64,000 nt of DNA from Pipra filicauda (taxonomy: Eukaryota; Chordata; Aves; Passeriformes; Pipridae): positions 682,001 through 746,000 of the forward strand of contig NW_024104366.1 of assembly GCF_003945595.2 (NCBI RefSeq), read 5' to 3'. Numbering within the stretch: the first letter of the stretch is position 1; each line of letters begins with the position of its first letter. The position numbers and the translations under genes are program-made. Of this stretch, positions 1-10,129 are shown piece by piece. Under the pieces are notes generated by a model. The model saw only the letters and a list, made by a program, of their open reading frames with translations, had not been told where the DNA came from and did not search any database.

Positions 1-337
1 TTGTGAATTCCCTAAATTGCAGTCAAATACCATCAATGTCAGTGTGTTACAAATATCTAGGTAAGAGAGCTTAGGAGGCTGAAATTCATTTATTGCCTTT
101 AAATAATCGGATGGACAGATAAGACCTCTATGGCACTCAGTTTGCCTGTCCCATAAGTGCTTTCTTTCTGGATAGCCTGACCATCTGCTTTTCTACAAAA
201 CAGCACATCTAAACTAGCATCTGGATGGTGTCTGAGAGAAACTATATGACGTAATTCCAGATTTTTTACCACAATAGCTTGCCCTTTTCGCCCTTTGCAT
301 CCCCAAATTGTTTAGTTTGCATTTAAATACGGGTAGT
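1..337. other. Left flank, no gene recognised
   Basis: This is AT-rich single-copy-looking DNA up to the target-site duplication of the first RTE insertion. I see no open frame, RNA gene or repeat family I can name. Confidence 0.5.
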
Positions 338-348
338 ACATTACCTCT
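338..348. repeat. Target-site duplication, left copy (RTE copy 1)
   Basis: The 11-mer ACATTACCTCT occurs here and again at 1124-1134, immediately after the 3' end of the RTE element. The match is perfect and the position is exactly where target-primed reverse transcription would leave a duplication. It fixes the 5' truncation point of the element at about 349. Confidence 0.85.
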
Positions 349-356
349 GTAGCCTC

Positions 357-1083
357 ATGTCCTCAGATGGTAAGATCAGAGAGATAGACAACAGATTAGC
401 AAAGGCATATAGTGCTTTTGGAAAACTCCACAAAAGAGTATGGCGTAATAAACACTTGAAGAAAAGCACCAAGATCAGTGTTTACAAAGCCAGTGTTGTC
501 GACTCTCTTATATGGCTCCGAATCATGGGTCACCTACCGCCACCACCTGCGTCTCTTAGAACGCTTCCATCAACGCTGCCTCCGCACAATCCTAAACATC
601 CACTGGTCAGACTATGTGACCAATACATCTGTTCTAAAGCAAGCAGCTATCACAAGTATTGAGGCCATGCTGATGAGAACACAGCTGCGTTGGGCAGGGC
701 ACGTCTCCAGGATGAAGGACCACCGCCTCCCTAAGATCCTGCTTTACGGTGAACTTGCCACCGGCTGCCGCATGAGAGGAGCCCCGAAGAAAAGATACAA
801 GGACTCCCTGAAACAACATCTCAGCCTTGGCCCTATTGATCACCATAACTGGTCTACTCTGGCCTCCAATCGGGGGGCCTGGAGACACACCATCTATAAC
901 GCAGCTGTCTCCTTTGAGAACACACGCAGGATCACTCTCGAGGAAAAAAGGCAATGCAGAAAGAACCATGTATTGCAGAATACACCATCTAAGGAATCTT
1001 TCTGCTGTGCCTTTTGCAATCGGATATGTCTGTCACGTATTGGCCTCATAAGCCACCAGCGTGCCTGCAGCAAATGTGGATAG
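357..1083 (+). pseudogene. RTE reverse transcriptase C-terminal region, frameshifted
   Basis: Two overlapping frames carry one protein. The upstream frame (357 to about 495) reads like the end of the RT domain, with MSSDGK followed by a basic stretch. The downstream frame (about 498-1083) has LYGSESW, RWAGHVSRM, a GAPKKRYKDS motif and a terminal finger with spacing C-x2-C-x12-H-x3-C (about residues 178-198 of the 201-aa open frame that begins at 478). Comparison with copy 2 shows that two bases are missing here near 497-500, which breaks the frame. The C-terminal 190 or so codons are otherwise open to the stop at 1081. The endonuclease and the catalytic RT core are absent, so the copy cannot be autonomous. 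The first ATG is only the truncation point and not a real start. Confidence 0.85.
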
Positions 1084-1096
1084 AGCCTTCCCAAAT

Positions 1097-1110
1097 CTTC
1101 GTTCGCGAAG
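1097..1110 (+). other. 3' UTR hairpin of RTE copy 1
   Basis: CTTCG-TTCG-CGAAG forms a perfect 5-bp stem with a TTCG tetraloop, 13 bases after the RT stop codon and about 13 bases before the end of the element. The equivalent position in copy 2 also folds, with different bases. It is a candidate recognition structure for the element's reverse transcriptase. That role is inferred. Confidence 0.7.
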
Positions 1111-1123
1111 CCCAGCCATGATG

Positions 1124-1134
1124 ACATTACCTCT
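1124..1134. repeat. Target-site duplication, right copy (RTE copy 1)
   Basis: This is a perfect repeat of the 11-mer at 338-348, directly abutting the RTE 3' end. Confidence 0.85.
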
Positions 1135-3124
1135 ACCTGCAAATGGCACTTCACTGAAATTCAAACACACCTCCCTGGCTCAGAGAGTCCCCGGACTGCT
1201 CATTGCCAGAGAAAGGATGGATGTTTTGTGACGCTTATACACTGCCTTAGGCAAAAAAAATACTAATACTTTTGAAGGGGGGACAGAGGGCTCGGTGGAC
1301 TAAGGTCTGAGCTGGTGAGACCATTCCTACATTTTGTGTCAAGCTGACCAGCACAGGTGAACAGTCATATCCTACTGTGGCTGAGGTTAGTCATGTTTGC
1401 CTAATTCCAATCTGACTGTGCCAACTCCTGCCTAGGCTGCATGTTTGAAACAATGGGTTTAGCTCAGCCTCTTGGGGTTGTACTCCAGCATAAGCTTTTC
1501 CCCATCTACAGGTACTGCGGCCACCTGTTGTTAGCACTGGCTAGTTTATCTAGCGTAAACAGAAAGTAATTCTATTCAATCTAATTGTCAACTTGTCTGT
1601 TGACTCTGCTAACAGAGAAACAAAATAGTGTCAGTTACCAAGAATATTTTTAGGGGAGAGATGTGGAAGGGGGAGGAATGAAGCAGATTATGAGGTTCTA
1701 TACAGGGACCAGTAATCCCTCTGACACTGTACACAACCCAAGCTTCAAATACAAATGATCTTGTATGTAGCTGGTTTCTTACAATGCAAGAGTGCCTCTT
1801 GACTGGGTTATCTCATCTTCCTCTTTCCACAGGGACCATGTCAACCAAGCCCAAAAGAAAACCGGCTAATAGGCTAGCTGTTATCGTGGTCTTACAGTCA
1901 TCTCTTCCATTTTTCCAGTTCACAGTGACTGACTATGGGCTGGAGTTTAAGCAATCAAGCACACATGCTTGATTTCACATAGCTGTGAATGCTTGTAGCA
2001 TGTGCCACTGACATGACTCTCCTTTGAACTGAGTAATGTGGTAGCTGCAGTGCTGAAATGGACTCTCTTAGAATTCTGAGTTCAGAGCTCTACTGAAGTA
2101 AACTCTTATTTTCCTACTTGAAAATGTTCCTTCAAGCTCACCCTTATCTACAGTCCAGTTTTCTCTGCACTGTTAGATATATTTTTACCTATTGCACTTG
2201 AGAAGTAAAACAGTTTGGAGAGAGAAGCTTACTGCAAGCATAAAACAAATTAAAAAAAAAGGCCCAGACAAGCCAAGAAACTTGGTTTGTTCAGCCAGCT
2301 GCTGTCACATAGTTTGGAGTTCACCTATGACAGCAGTTGTTGAGGAATAACCTAGGAGAATTTTTTCTTACTACTGGGTATGTTTTTACTGAATCCCCAC
2401 AGACCTCGAAAGAAAGTAAGTTAAAAAGGAACGAGCACTATGAAATAAGAGTTTCATCATGAGTTTTTTAGGATGGACCCAAAGTATGGTAAAACCATGC
2501 TTAGGCTAGTTCCTGGTCATTAACACATAAGGTACAAATTTCCAGTCTTTACTCATGTTGGGGAGCATCTGTGTGAGTAATACCTTGTTTGACTAGAAGA
2601 GGTCCTTGGGTGACTCAGTATTTGTCAGTTTGACTGACAGTTACAGTCAGGTCCCCAAACTCTGGGGAAAGGATCTAGTATTCTTTATATTTCAGTTGTG
2701 TGCACAACCTTCATTGAATTAAAGATGACCAATTGCTAGTCCTGCAACAACAACAGTTTGCACTCTGTAGGTGATTTTTAAGAAATTGATTCTCTCATGG
2801 AGAATTGCCATTCCCCAGGCACTAACATATGGTTTTCTTAGACTAATCTGAGAAGAAAACCTGCTTCAGGATGATCCAGACTATCACATTAGTGATACAA
2901 AGTAGGTATTTAAGGTATATATTTTACGGTATAAAATGTAATTAAGAAGCAGTTGACTGTAAGGTCATGGTTTGCTGAGGAAAGGAGTACCATCAGGGAA
3001 GGATAAACATCTTTACATATCTCCTTGTTTAAATAATGACTTCTTGTAAAAGAGAGGGAAGGACTAAATTTACAAAGAAACAAAAGAGAAACTAGAGCGA
3101 GCAACAAGATGGGGAGGAAGGAGA
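1135..3124. other. Noncoding stretch, nothing recognised
   Basis: The DNA is AT-rich. The only open frame (1784-1972, 62 codons) has no recognisable similarity, no codon signal and no flanking splice or translation context. I see no repeat family here. Confidence 0.5.
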
Positions 3125-3324
3125 CCTTTGTGGTTATAACCCAGCTCAGAAGATCTGGGTTCACTTTCTTGATTTCCCAGAGGTTTCTTGTCTTTGAGCA
3201 AGTCACATCTTTGTATTTCAGTTCTCTCTTTATGTGAAAGAGTGGAACACTTCATTTGGACTGAAATCTCTTCAGGGCTGGGCTTCTTCTTCATCTATGT
3301 GTACCTGTTACATATAGCACAGTT
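3125..3324 (+). mobile_element. Ancient MIR/CORE-type SINE relic
   Basis: Several landmarks of MIR-type amniote SINEs occur in order and at roughly the right spacing. There is a tRNA-like part with GATCTGGGTTCA (3150-3161). It is followed by TGAGCAAGTCACAT (near 3195) and by TTTCAGTTCTCTCTTTATGTGAAA, which is the 'cctcagtttccccatctgtaaaa' block of these SINEs. Next come ACTGAAATCTCTTCAGGGC and a tail resembling 'tgtacagcgcctagcaca'. The element is strongly diverged, which fits an insertion predating modern birds. The exact subfamily cannot be told by eye. Confidence 0.6.
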
Positions 3325-4401
3325 ATTTTACAAATAATACATTCTAATGTCCTTAGAGAGTTTTAATGAACTTGCATGTGCTTTTGTAGAATTCTGGCTA
3401 TAGACTGGCTTTTGATCATCCAATAATAACCTGATGGTGTAATTTTTCCCAAGCCCTCAGAACAACGTCTCTCATGAAAATGGAGAACTTTCACAGAAAC
3501 AGATGAGGAAACTCAGGAGGAAGAGTAATTATAAACAGATGAGCAAATATATCCAGTTTTTGCCATGTAAAGATTATTTATGCTTCTTCTGCACTTCCTG
3601 GAGTGGTTTTTCTAGGTACCAATCAAGCCTTATCATTGTAATAGCTGCAGCTTAGCCTTACAACGCCTGTCAAGGTGTAGAAAGGGAAAGCAACACCCTC
3701 TGTTAATGAACAGGTGGAACTGGAGCACAAGCTACATTTAAACTTAAATTACGTGGGAACTTGGCATGAAACCAAGAATAGAGACTAACTCTCTTCAGTC
3801 TGTGCATTACTTTACTCCCTAAAAGTTTCCTTCAGCTTGCCTAAATTTAGACAAAAGAACTTAGATGCAGTAGGAACTACCTGTGATGGAAGGAGTAATT
3901 TACCCTAACATCTAAATCACCATCCCTGGAGGAGTATGTATTTCTCCACTGAGCATACAAAGAACCCCAATGAGATGTTTGAAATTATATCAGTAATTTG
4001 CTATACCATTTAATTTTTCATGGCATAATTCTTTCTTCCAGAAACATTTTTTGCCACAGTGCAGTGGTGTTAAATGCCACAATTTTGACACAGACATTGA
4101 TGGTATTATTTCTATTATGATAGTTTAAATCACTGTTATAATTAGATAATATATCAAATCCCAGCCAAGAGATATTCTGTACCCAGGATGATGGGCAAAA
4201 ATTAAGGAAAGGACCCTGAAGTATTTGATTCTTTTTTCCCCTGTGAATCCTAAAATATTTTTTATGTAGATTGGAAATTATAAACACATTGTTGATTGTG
4301 TGAAGCTGTTTTAAAATTCATTAATCATTAACAAAAATAACGTGGTAGGAAAAACACAACACAACAGTGTGAGAGAGGATTTGACCTGATGTTACCAATA
4401 T

Positions 4402-4413
4402 GGGGGGGGGGGG
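4402..4413 (+). repeat. Poly-G tract (12 bases)
   Basis: Twelve consecutive G residues stand in otherwise AT-rich DNA. It is likely a polymorphic homopolymer and prone to sequencing error. Confidence 0.9.
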
Positions 4414-5382
4414 AACAGAAATTAGACTGTGTGACACACACTGTCTCACATGTCCACTGTGTTCTGTAGAGCTCTCTTAGTTTTAAGATGGACAAGTGTT
4501 GGTAATTCCCATTTTCTGTTTGTTTATTTGTTTTTCTTACAATTATCTTATTTAAACTACAGTCCACTTGCTATCAAAAGCATTTAATTTCATTTTCACT
4601 TTGTGGCATTTTGAACTAGGTGTTAAAAATGGCTCTGAATCACTGTGGGTACACACAAATTGCTTTCAGTAGAGTGTAGCTGCTCCATTAAAAAGGAAGG
4701 GGGGAAAAAGGTATTACAATATTATGTCTTGGTGTAGCCATTGCTGTAGTTTTCATCTTTCACCAGACTGGTTTTATTATTGTGGAAGATCCCTATGCAA
4801 AATATAAGAAGAAATTAGTTCACAGTGGAAATAGTGGCATTAATTAGGAAAACTTCATGTAAATGGAGAAAATTCATGATGAGGGAGACCTAAAATATTT
4901 GAAGATTGTTTCTTGGAAAGGCAAACTGATCATACACAAAAATGTAAGGAAAAGAAGAAAGCAAATAAACAGAGGGAGGAAAACCAGTGAAAATTATGCA
5001 GCACTCAGTATACTTGCATGTTTAATATATTTTCAGTGACAGTAACTTTAGGTGTCAGTTAAGACAAGAATTAGTAAAATAGTACAACTCCATTTTATGT
5101 TTAATACAGAGAATTTTATGTTTTATTATACAGAGATTTTTCTAACTAATGCTGATGACCAGAACAATAGCCAATAAGACAGCAAACCCATCTCTATGTT
5201 GCATCCCTAATGGGAGTAATTATTGCTCTTTCTTACTGAAAATCCTTCTCCAGATTCTATGTGTTTGTAAGCAATATGTTTTTCATTTATTTATGAACAA
5301 TCTCCCAGTTGTCCCAAGTGTAGCTTCACAGTGGAACTAACCATGGACAGCTGTGACCCTAATCTGGACACTGGGCTCAACG

Positions 5383-5400
5383 CTGCTCATATATGAGCAG
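5383..5400. repeat. Perfect 18-bp palindrome
   Basis: CTGCTCATATATGAGCAG is identical to its own reverse complement. No function is evident. It could be a chance palindrome, a dimeric protein-binding site, or the remnant end of a palindromic DNA transposon. Confidence 0.8.
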
Positions 5401-8400
5401 TCACATTAAAATACTCAGATAAATAAGGCACTCCTCCTTGGGATTGCAGTGGACCTGTATGGTCCGGGGGAGCTTATCTCATGCTTCCTGGTCCTACAGG
5501 AACCCAGTCTGCTCTGGGAGACTTTGCTAACAAACTGGTGTAAAACATGCCTGGTGTTGACACATGGGGAAAGTCATGGGAAGTTGCTGGGGGACTGTTA
5601 GCATTCCACTGGGTTAGCAGGCAGCTTTACTGCCAAGTGAGCAGGTTGCTAACTCGAGTGAGAAAAATAAAAGCAAGTTCCTGAGTGGCATTGTTAGCTG
5701 GTAACACCAAAAACATAGCTATGCTCAGGTCAGAGGTTTCTGTGTGTTGATGGGGTTGCATGAGGGACAACTACGGAGCACTAGACTTGTTTAATTCTGC
5801 AATCAAAACGTGTAAATAATGGCCAACAAAACCCTTGAATTGTTTTTAATGACCCAAAGCATCTTCTGACTCCCCTGAACAGTACAACAAAAACTGCAAA
5901 TCCAAATGGTTAGAAAGACATGAGAAACGTAAAAAGGGGAAACAAAATTACTCTACAAACACTGCCATGTGATTCACCTAGTGAAAATAGTGTGTCATGT
6001 CAGCGCTTTCCTTAATTTAAGAGACAAAAGACCCAGAGGAAAACCTCTGGACTCTGAATTGCGTAATCCAACTCTTGTGGTCCTCTGTTGGTGAAGCTGA
6101 CTTATCTTGGTTTACATCTAAACATGTTTCTGATATGGTTTCTCTGACAAGCATGAACCTGATTATGGAGTTTTTGAGAACTGTGTTAATCAAAGGCTGT
6201 TAATGAGTCTTTTTATCATACTCTGATTCCAAAGGACAGTAAATCCAATCACAAGTGTTATGGTCACTCTGTAAGGTTTAATTTATTCAAAAGAAGTGGT
6301 GCGGGTAACTTTGTCCTGGCAGGCTTTACACCAGATCAGATATTGTCTGTCGTGTTGTAGCTGGTGAGGAATCACAGTGATCAACATACCACATACCCCA
6401 GCTTCCTTTGAATTTACCATGGGGTAAGGGTATGGATATATACAGCTGTTGGGGACTAGCTGGTGAGTTTTAAGTCCACATTATTTCATTTGTCCATGTC
6501 CTCTATATTACAATGTGTTATTTACGTGTCGGTACGTCAAAGATTTGCATTCAGTGGGAACTATTCTGTTTTGAATCACTACATGAATTTTAACAGATGT
6601 AGTTAAAAAGATGTGAACAACTGTATAGATCCGTCCTTAAGGAAGGGATATTTTAGGTTGGTAGAAGTTGACAAGAAGCAACTTTACCTCCAAATACGGT
6701 GTAAGCATACATTAGAATACTGTACATCATTCCGTTGCCTGCATGGGGATGACACAAAGGAGATTGGAGAAAGCACCTTCCAGTGAAACAGCTTTAAATC
6801 AATATTTTAAGAAAAGAAAAATCAAGAGCTACTTTGCTGTAGTGTGTATATGTATAAGTCTTTAACCTAACAGTCAAATAAATAAAAAGATTCAGTGACT
6901 GAAAAGGAAAGCCATGTACATTCATCCTAGAAATAAGATGCATTACTTGGATGATTAAATTATGAAGGGAATAAATGATTGGTGGAAACCACCAGCAGCA
7001 GGTGGACTTTCAACTTCCTGGTGTCTTCATACCAAGGTGAATGGCTCTTTAGAAGATTTGTTTAGTCAAGTGAGTGTTCCTGGGGCCAATTTAGGTGTAA
7101 CTCTCTGACACTGAGTAATATATATAAAAATATATAGCAAATTTTCAGCTGGATGAATAGCCTCATACTAACTTCTGTGTAGCGTAGGAGTGTGTGCAGA
7201 TGGGTGTTAGGCTGGTTTGGTTGCACCTCTGCGAAAAGACCTCATGACATTTACTTCAGAGTGGAATTTGACCCATGCCTCTCTGCAGTTCTGCTACAAA
7301 TGAATCTAAATTCTTATCCACGGCATGGAAACTTGAACTGCTGGATCAACTGTGGATGACAAAGGACAGATATTTAGTATGGTCCTGTTTGTGCAGCTGT
7401 GACCATTGGAAGACCCTATGAATATCCGGGTAAAAGTGGGAATCGACATTTAATCTATTTGATTGCCACATGTATCACAATTCGCTATGACCGTGTACAG
7501 ACCTATTCCTGGTCATTTTGGTCACAGTGATGCCTCAGAATTGCCTTCTGCTCTGACAGGAATATGCCATTATAATCTGGGGCATCATGGTGTACACAGC
7601 TCTATGTGGGCCTGCATCTGTGTAGGCACTGTATTGGTCAGGATGCTGCCTGTGCATTAAGTGCCTGACCTGTGCCATCATTGTAGGCAGATTAGGAACT
7701 ATAGTTTGTGACAGAAATTTTAGCGATCAAAATACTTTGTCTTCAGTTGCACCAAGGTCTTATCCACTGCTGCTGGTGTATGGATCAGCTCAAAAGGTGT
7801 GCAGTGGGGAATAAGGGTCAGGTGTTTGAGCTGGGCAGTGAGAAGAGGGCAAATTTTTTTTCCACGGAGTCGCTCAAAATAGAAGTGAGAGTATGCTGCT
7901 CATCTTGGCTGTGTCACTGCCCACTGCTGTGCCTCGAGCAGCTGAAGGTACAGGCCCTTAATGCAAGCTGAAGACTTGTGTTCATAGCTTTTCAAACATC
8001 TTATTCTTTCTGTTCTGTACAAGACAAAGTGAGCAGTGTTCTTATTTTATGATCCCTTTTGTGCCTTGAGAAAGCAAACTCCTGGCAAAGGCCGTGGAGA
8101 TGGAAAATTACAATAATCGTGCCTGGGGAAGACAAAAGTGCAAATAAGACTTTCAGCAGAAGTGTGACTGAGACAGTGTTGAATATAGGGCAATATAGTG
8201 AAAGTGTTAATAAGCAGATTTACAAAGACAGGAAATGTGAGAAACAAAGGTAAGCTCAGGATCAAAAAGAGCTGATGGATTTCTTTCTTCAGACATAAAA
8301 TGGTATCAAAGACTTAAAATTGCCAACACACAAGTTAATGACTTTTCCACAGTGGCCACCACTAAGGTGAAATGGAAAAGAGAAATTAGAATGATAATAA

Positions 8401-8984
8401 GATTGATCCTTGCAACATGGCAAGCAGAACTGCTTAAAATAATATACAGCTAATGGATATATACCTGCTTGTAATAGATATTGACAAAGACTTCTGGGCA
8501 ATGAGAGAGTAGAAAGTTTCACTGACCCAGTGGATCTCCGTGGAAAGTTTAATGTGCACAAATTGGCATCTCATGATGAGGCATTTTCTTAAAAAATTCC
8601 TGATTGGCTCTGTTTTCTGGATTTTAAAATATCGTTGTACTTTCTGATCTCTTTGCACTGCTTCGGGTCACAGTGAGGCTGCTGCAGTGTCTGGCAGTGT
8701 TGCTGAGGGCAGCCTGTACCTTCAGCAACAGGGACTTCGAATCCCCGTGCTTGGGACTGCGGTGGTATGGCTTTGTGTGTAGGAATGCAGTTGCCTGCAT
8801 AAGGTCCCAATACAACCGGTACAGCATTTTTTTTCTGTGGGATCAGTTTCCCAGTCTGCTTCATGATCTTGCCTTATAAACAATATGACAGCTCAGGAGT
8901 TTGAGGAGAGTTATGGAGCTATATTTCTGAGTTTCTAGCTTTTGCTAAAGCAATTACTTCTCCCAGCTTCATACCTTACATTTC

Positions 8985-9848
8985 TAGTGGTCATTTCTTG
9001 TAAGGCCTTTGACGTGGTCCCCCAAAACATCCTTCTGTCTAAACTGAAGAGAGATGGATTTGATGGGTGGACTGTTTTATGCATGAGGAATTGGTTGGAT
9101 GGTCTTATCCAGAGGGCAGTTGTCAAGGGCCTAATGTCCAGATGGAGAGACATGACAGGTGGTGTCCCTCAGAGATCTGTATCGGAACCAGTGCTGTTTA
9201 ATATCTTAATCAATGACACAGACAGTGGGATCAAGTGCTCCCTCAACAAGTTTGCCAACATCACCAAGATGAGGGTACATTTGACACGTCTGAGTGCCAA
9301 CCAGAGGGACCCGGAAAAGCATGAGAAGCAGGCCTGTATGAACCTTACAAGGTTCAATAAGACCAAGTGTGGGGTCCTACACCTGGGTCAGGGTAGCCTC
9401 TGGTATCAACACAGGCTGGGGAATGAATGGATTGAGAACAGCTCTGCTGAGGACTTGAGAGGTACTGGTAGATGAAAAACTAGACATGATCCAACAATGT
9501 GTTCTTGCAGCCCAGAAGGCCAACCGTATCCTGGGCTGCATCAAAAGCAGTTTGGCCAGCTGGTCAGGAAAAATGATTCTTCCCCCCTTCTTCACTTCGG
9601 TGAGATCCCACCTGGAGTACTTCATCCAGCTCTGGGGCCCCCAACGTAAGGACATGGACCTGCTGAAGAGAGTCCAGAAAAGAGCCACAGAAATGATCAC
9701 AGGGCTGGAACACCTCTCCTGTGAAGACAAGCTGAGAGAGTTGGGGCTGTTCAGCCTGGAGAAGAGAAGGCTTCATGCAGACTTTATTCCAGCGTTCCAA
9801 TACTTAAAGGGGACTTTCAAGAAAGATGGAGGCAAACTTCTCAGTTGA
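8985..9848 (+). pseudogene. CR1 reverse transcriptase remnant
   Basis: The first frame (open from about 8942 to 9475) contains the RT palm region, and the second (9486-9848) contains the thumb and C-terminal part, so at least one frameshift near 9470-9485 separates them. The catalytic F-A-D-D motif has become F-A-N-I at 9251-9262, so both aspartates are gone and the enzyme is dead. The downstream C-terminal segment (about 9850-10040) still resembles the family protein but contains stop codons. The ATG at 8942 lies before the recognisable CR1 sequence and is not meaningful. Confidence 0.92.
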
Positions 9849-10129
9849 GCCTATTGTAATAGGACAAAGGGGAATAGTTTTACACTAAAAAAGAGTCGAT
9901 TTAGACTAGATATAAGGAAGAAGTTTTTTACTGTGAGGGTTGGTGAAACATGGGAACAGTTTACCTGGGGAGGTGGTAGATGCCCCATCCCTGGAAGTGT
10001 TCAAGGCCAGGTTGGACAGTGCTCTGAGAAACCTGATCTAGTTGAAGATGTCCCTGCTCATTGCAGGGTGGTTGAAATAGGTGACCTTTAAAGGTCCCCC
10101 TCAACCTAAACTATTCTATTTTTCTGTAT
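8985..10129 (+). mobile_element. CR1 LINE, 3' fragment
   Basis: This is about 1.1 kb of CR1 covering the middle of the reverse transcriptase through the complete 3' end. Landmarks are KAFDVVPQNIL, GFDGWT, a GGVPQ..S block, [27 protein letters not shown] and the noncoding tail with TTTAAAGGTCCCCCTCAACC and an ATTCTAT end. CR1 is the dominant LINE of birds. It moves by target-primed reverse transcription and usually leaves 5'-truncated copies without clear target duplications. This one starts abruptly inside the RT domain. Confidence 0.95.

Larger units (their letters stand above)
349..1123 (+). mobile_element. RTE-clade LINE, 5'-truncated insertion (AviRTE-like), copy 1
   Basis: This is a 775-bp 3' fragment of a non-LTR retrotransposon. 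It encodes the end of the reverse-transcriptase region, a conserved C-terminal domain and a C2HC zinc-finger-like motif, then has a 3' UTR of only about 40 bases ending in CCATGATG. Very short 3' UTRs ending in short trinucleotide-like repeats are typical of RTE elements. The insertion is bounded by a perfect 11-bp direct repeat (338-348 and 1124-1134), so it is a complete, 5'-truncated insertion event and not a piece of a larger element. It is about 93% identical to copy 2 (38470-39165) over the roughly 210 bases I compared by eye. Assignment to AviRTE specifically is inferred from the avian context; the RTE assignment is firmer. Confidence 0.85.
3325..8984. other. Long noncoding stretch with minor simple-sequence features
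   Basis: There are only short chance open frames on both strands. Inside it are a 12-base G tract (4402-4413), an 18-bp perfect palindrome (5383-5400) and scattered AT-rich tracts. A consensus-like splice donor (AAAG|GTAAGC) lies at about 8249-8255, after a 64-codon open frame (8059-8253) that I cannot match to any family. I would not call it a gene. Confidence 0.45.

Noticed and set aside
634..1154. Minus-strand open frames across RTE copy 1
   Set aside because: They are shadows of the plus-strand reverse-transcriptase frame.
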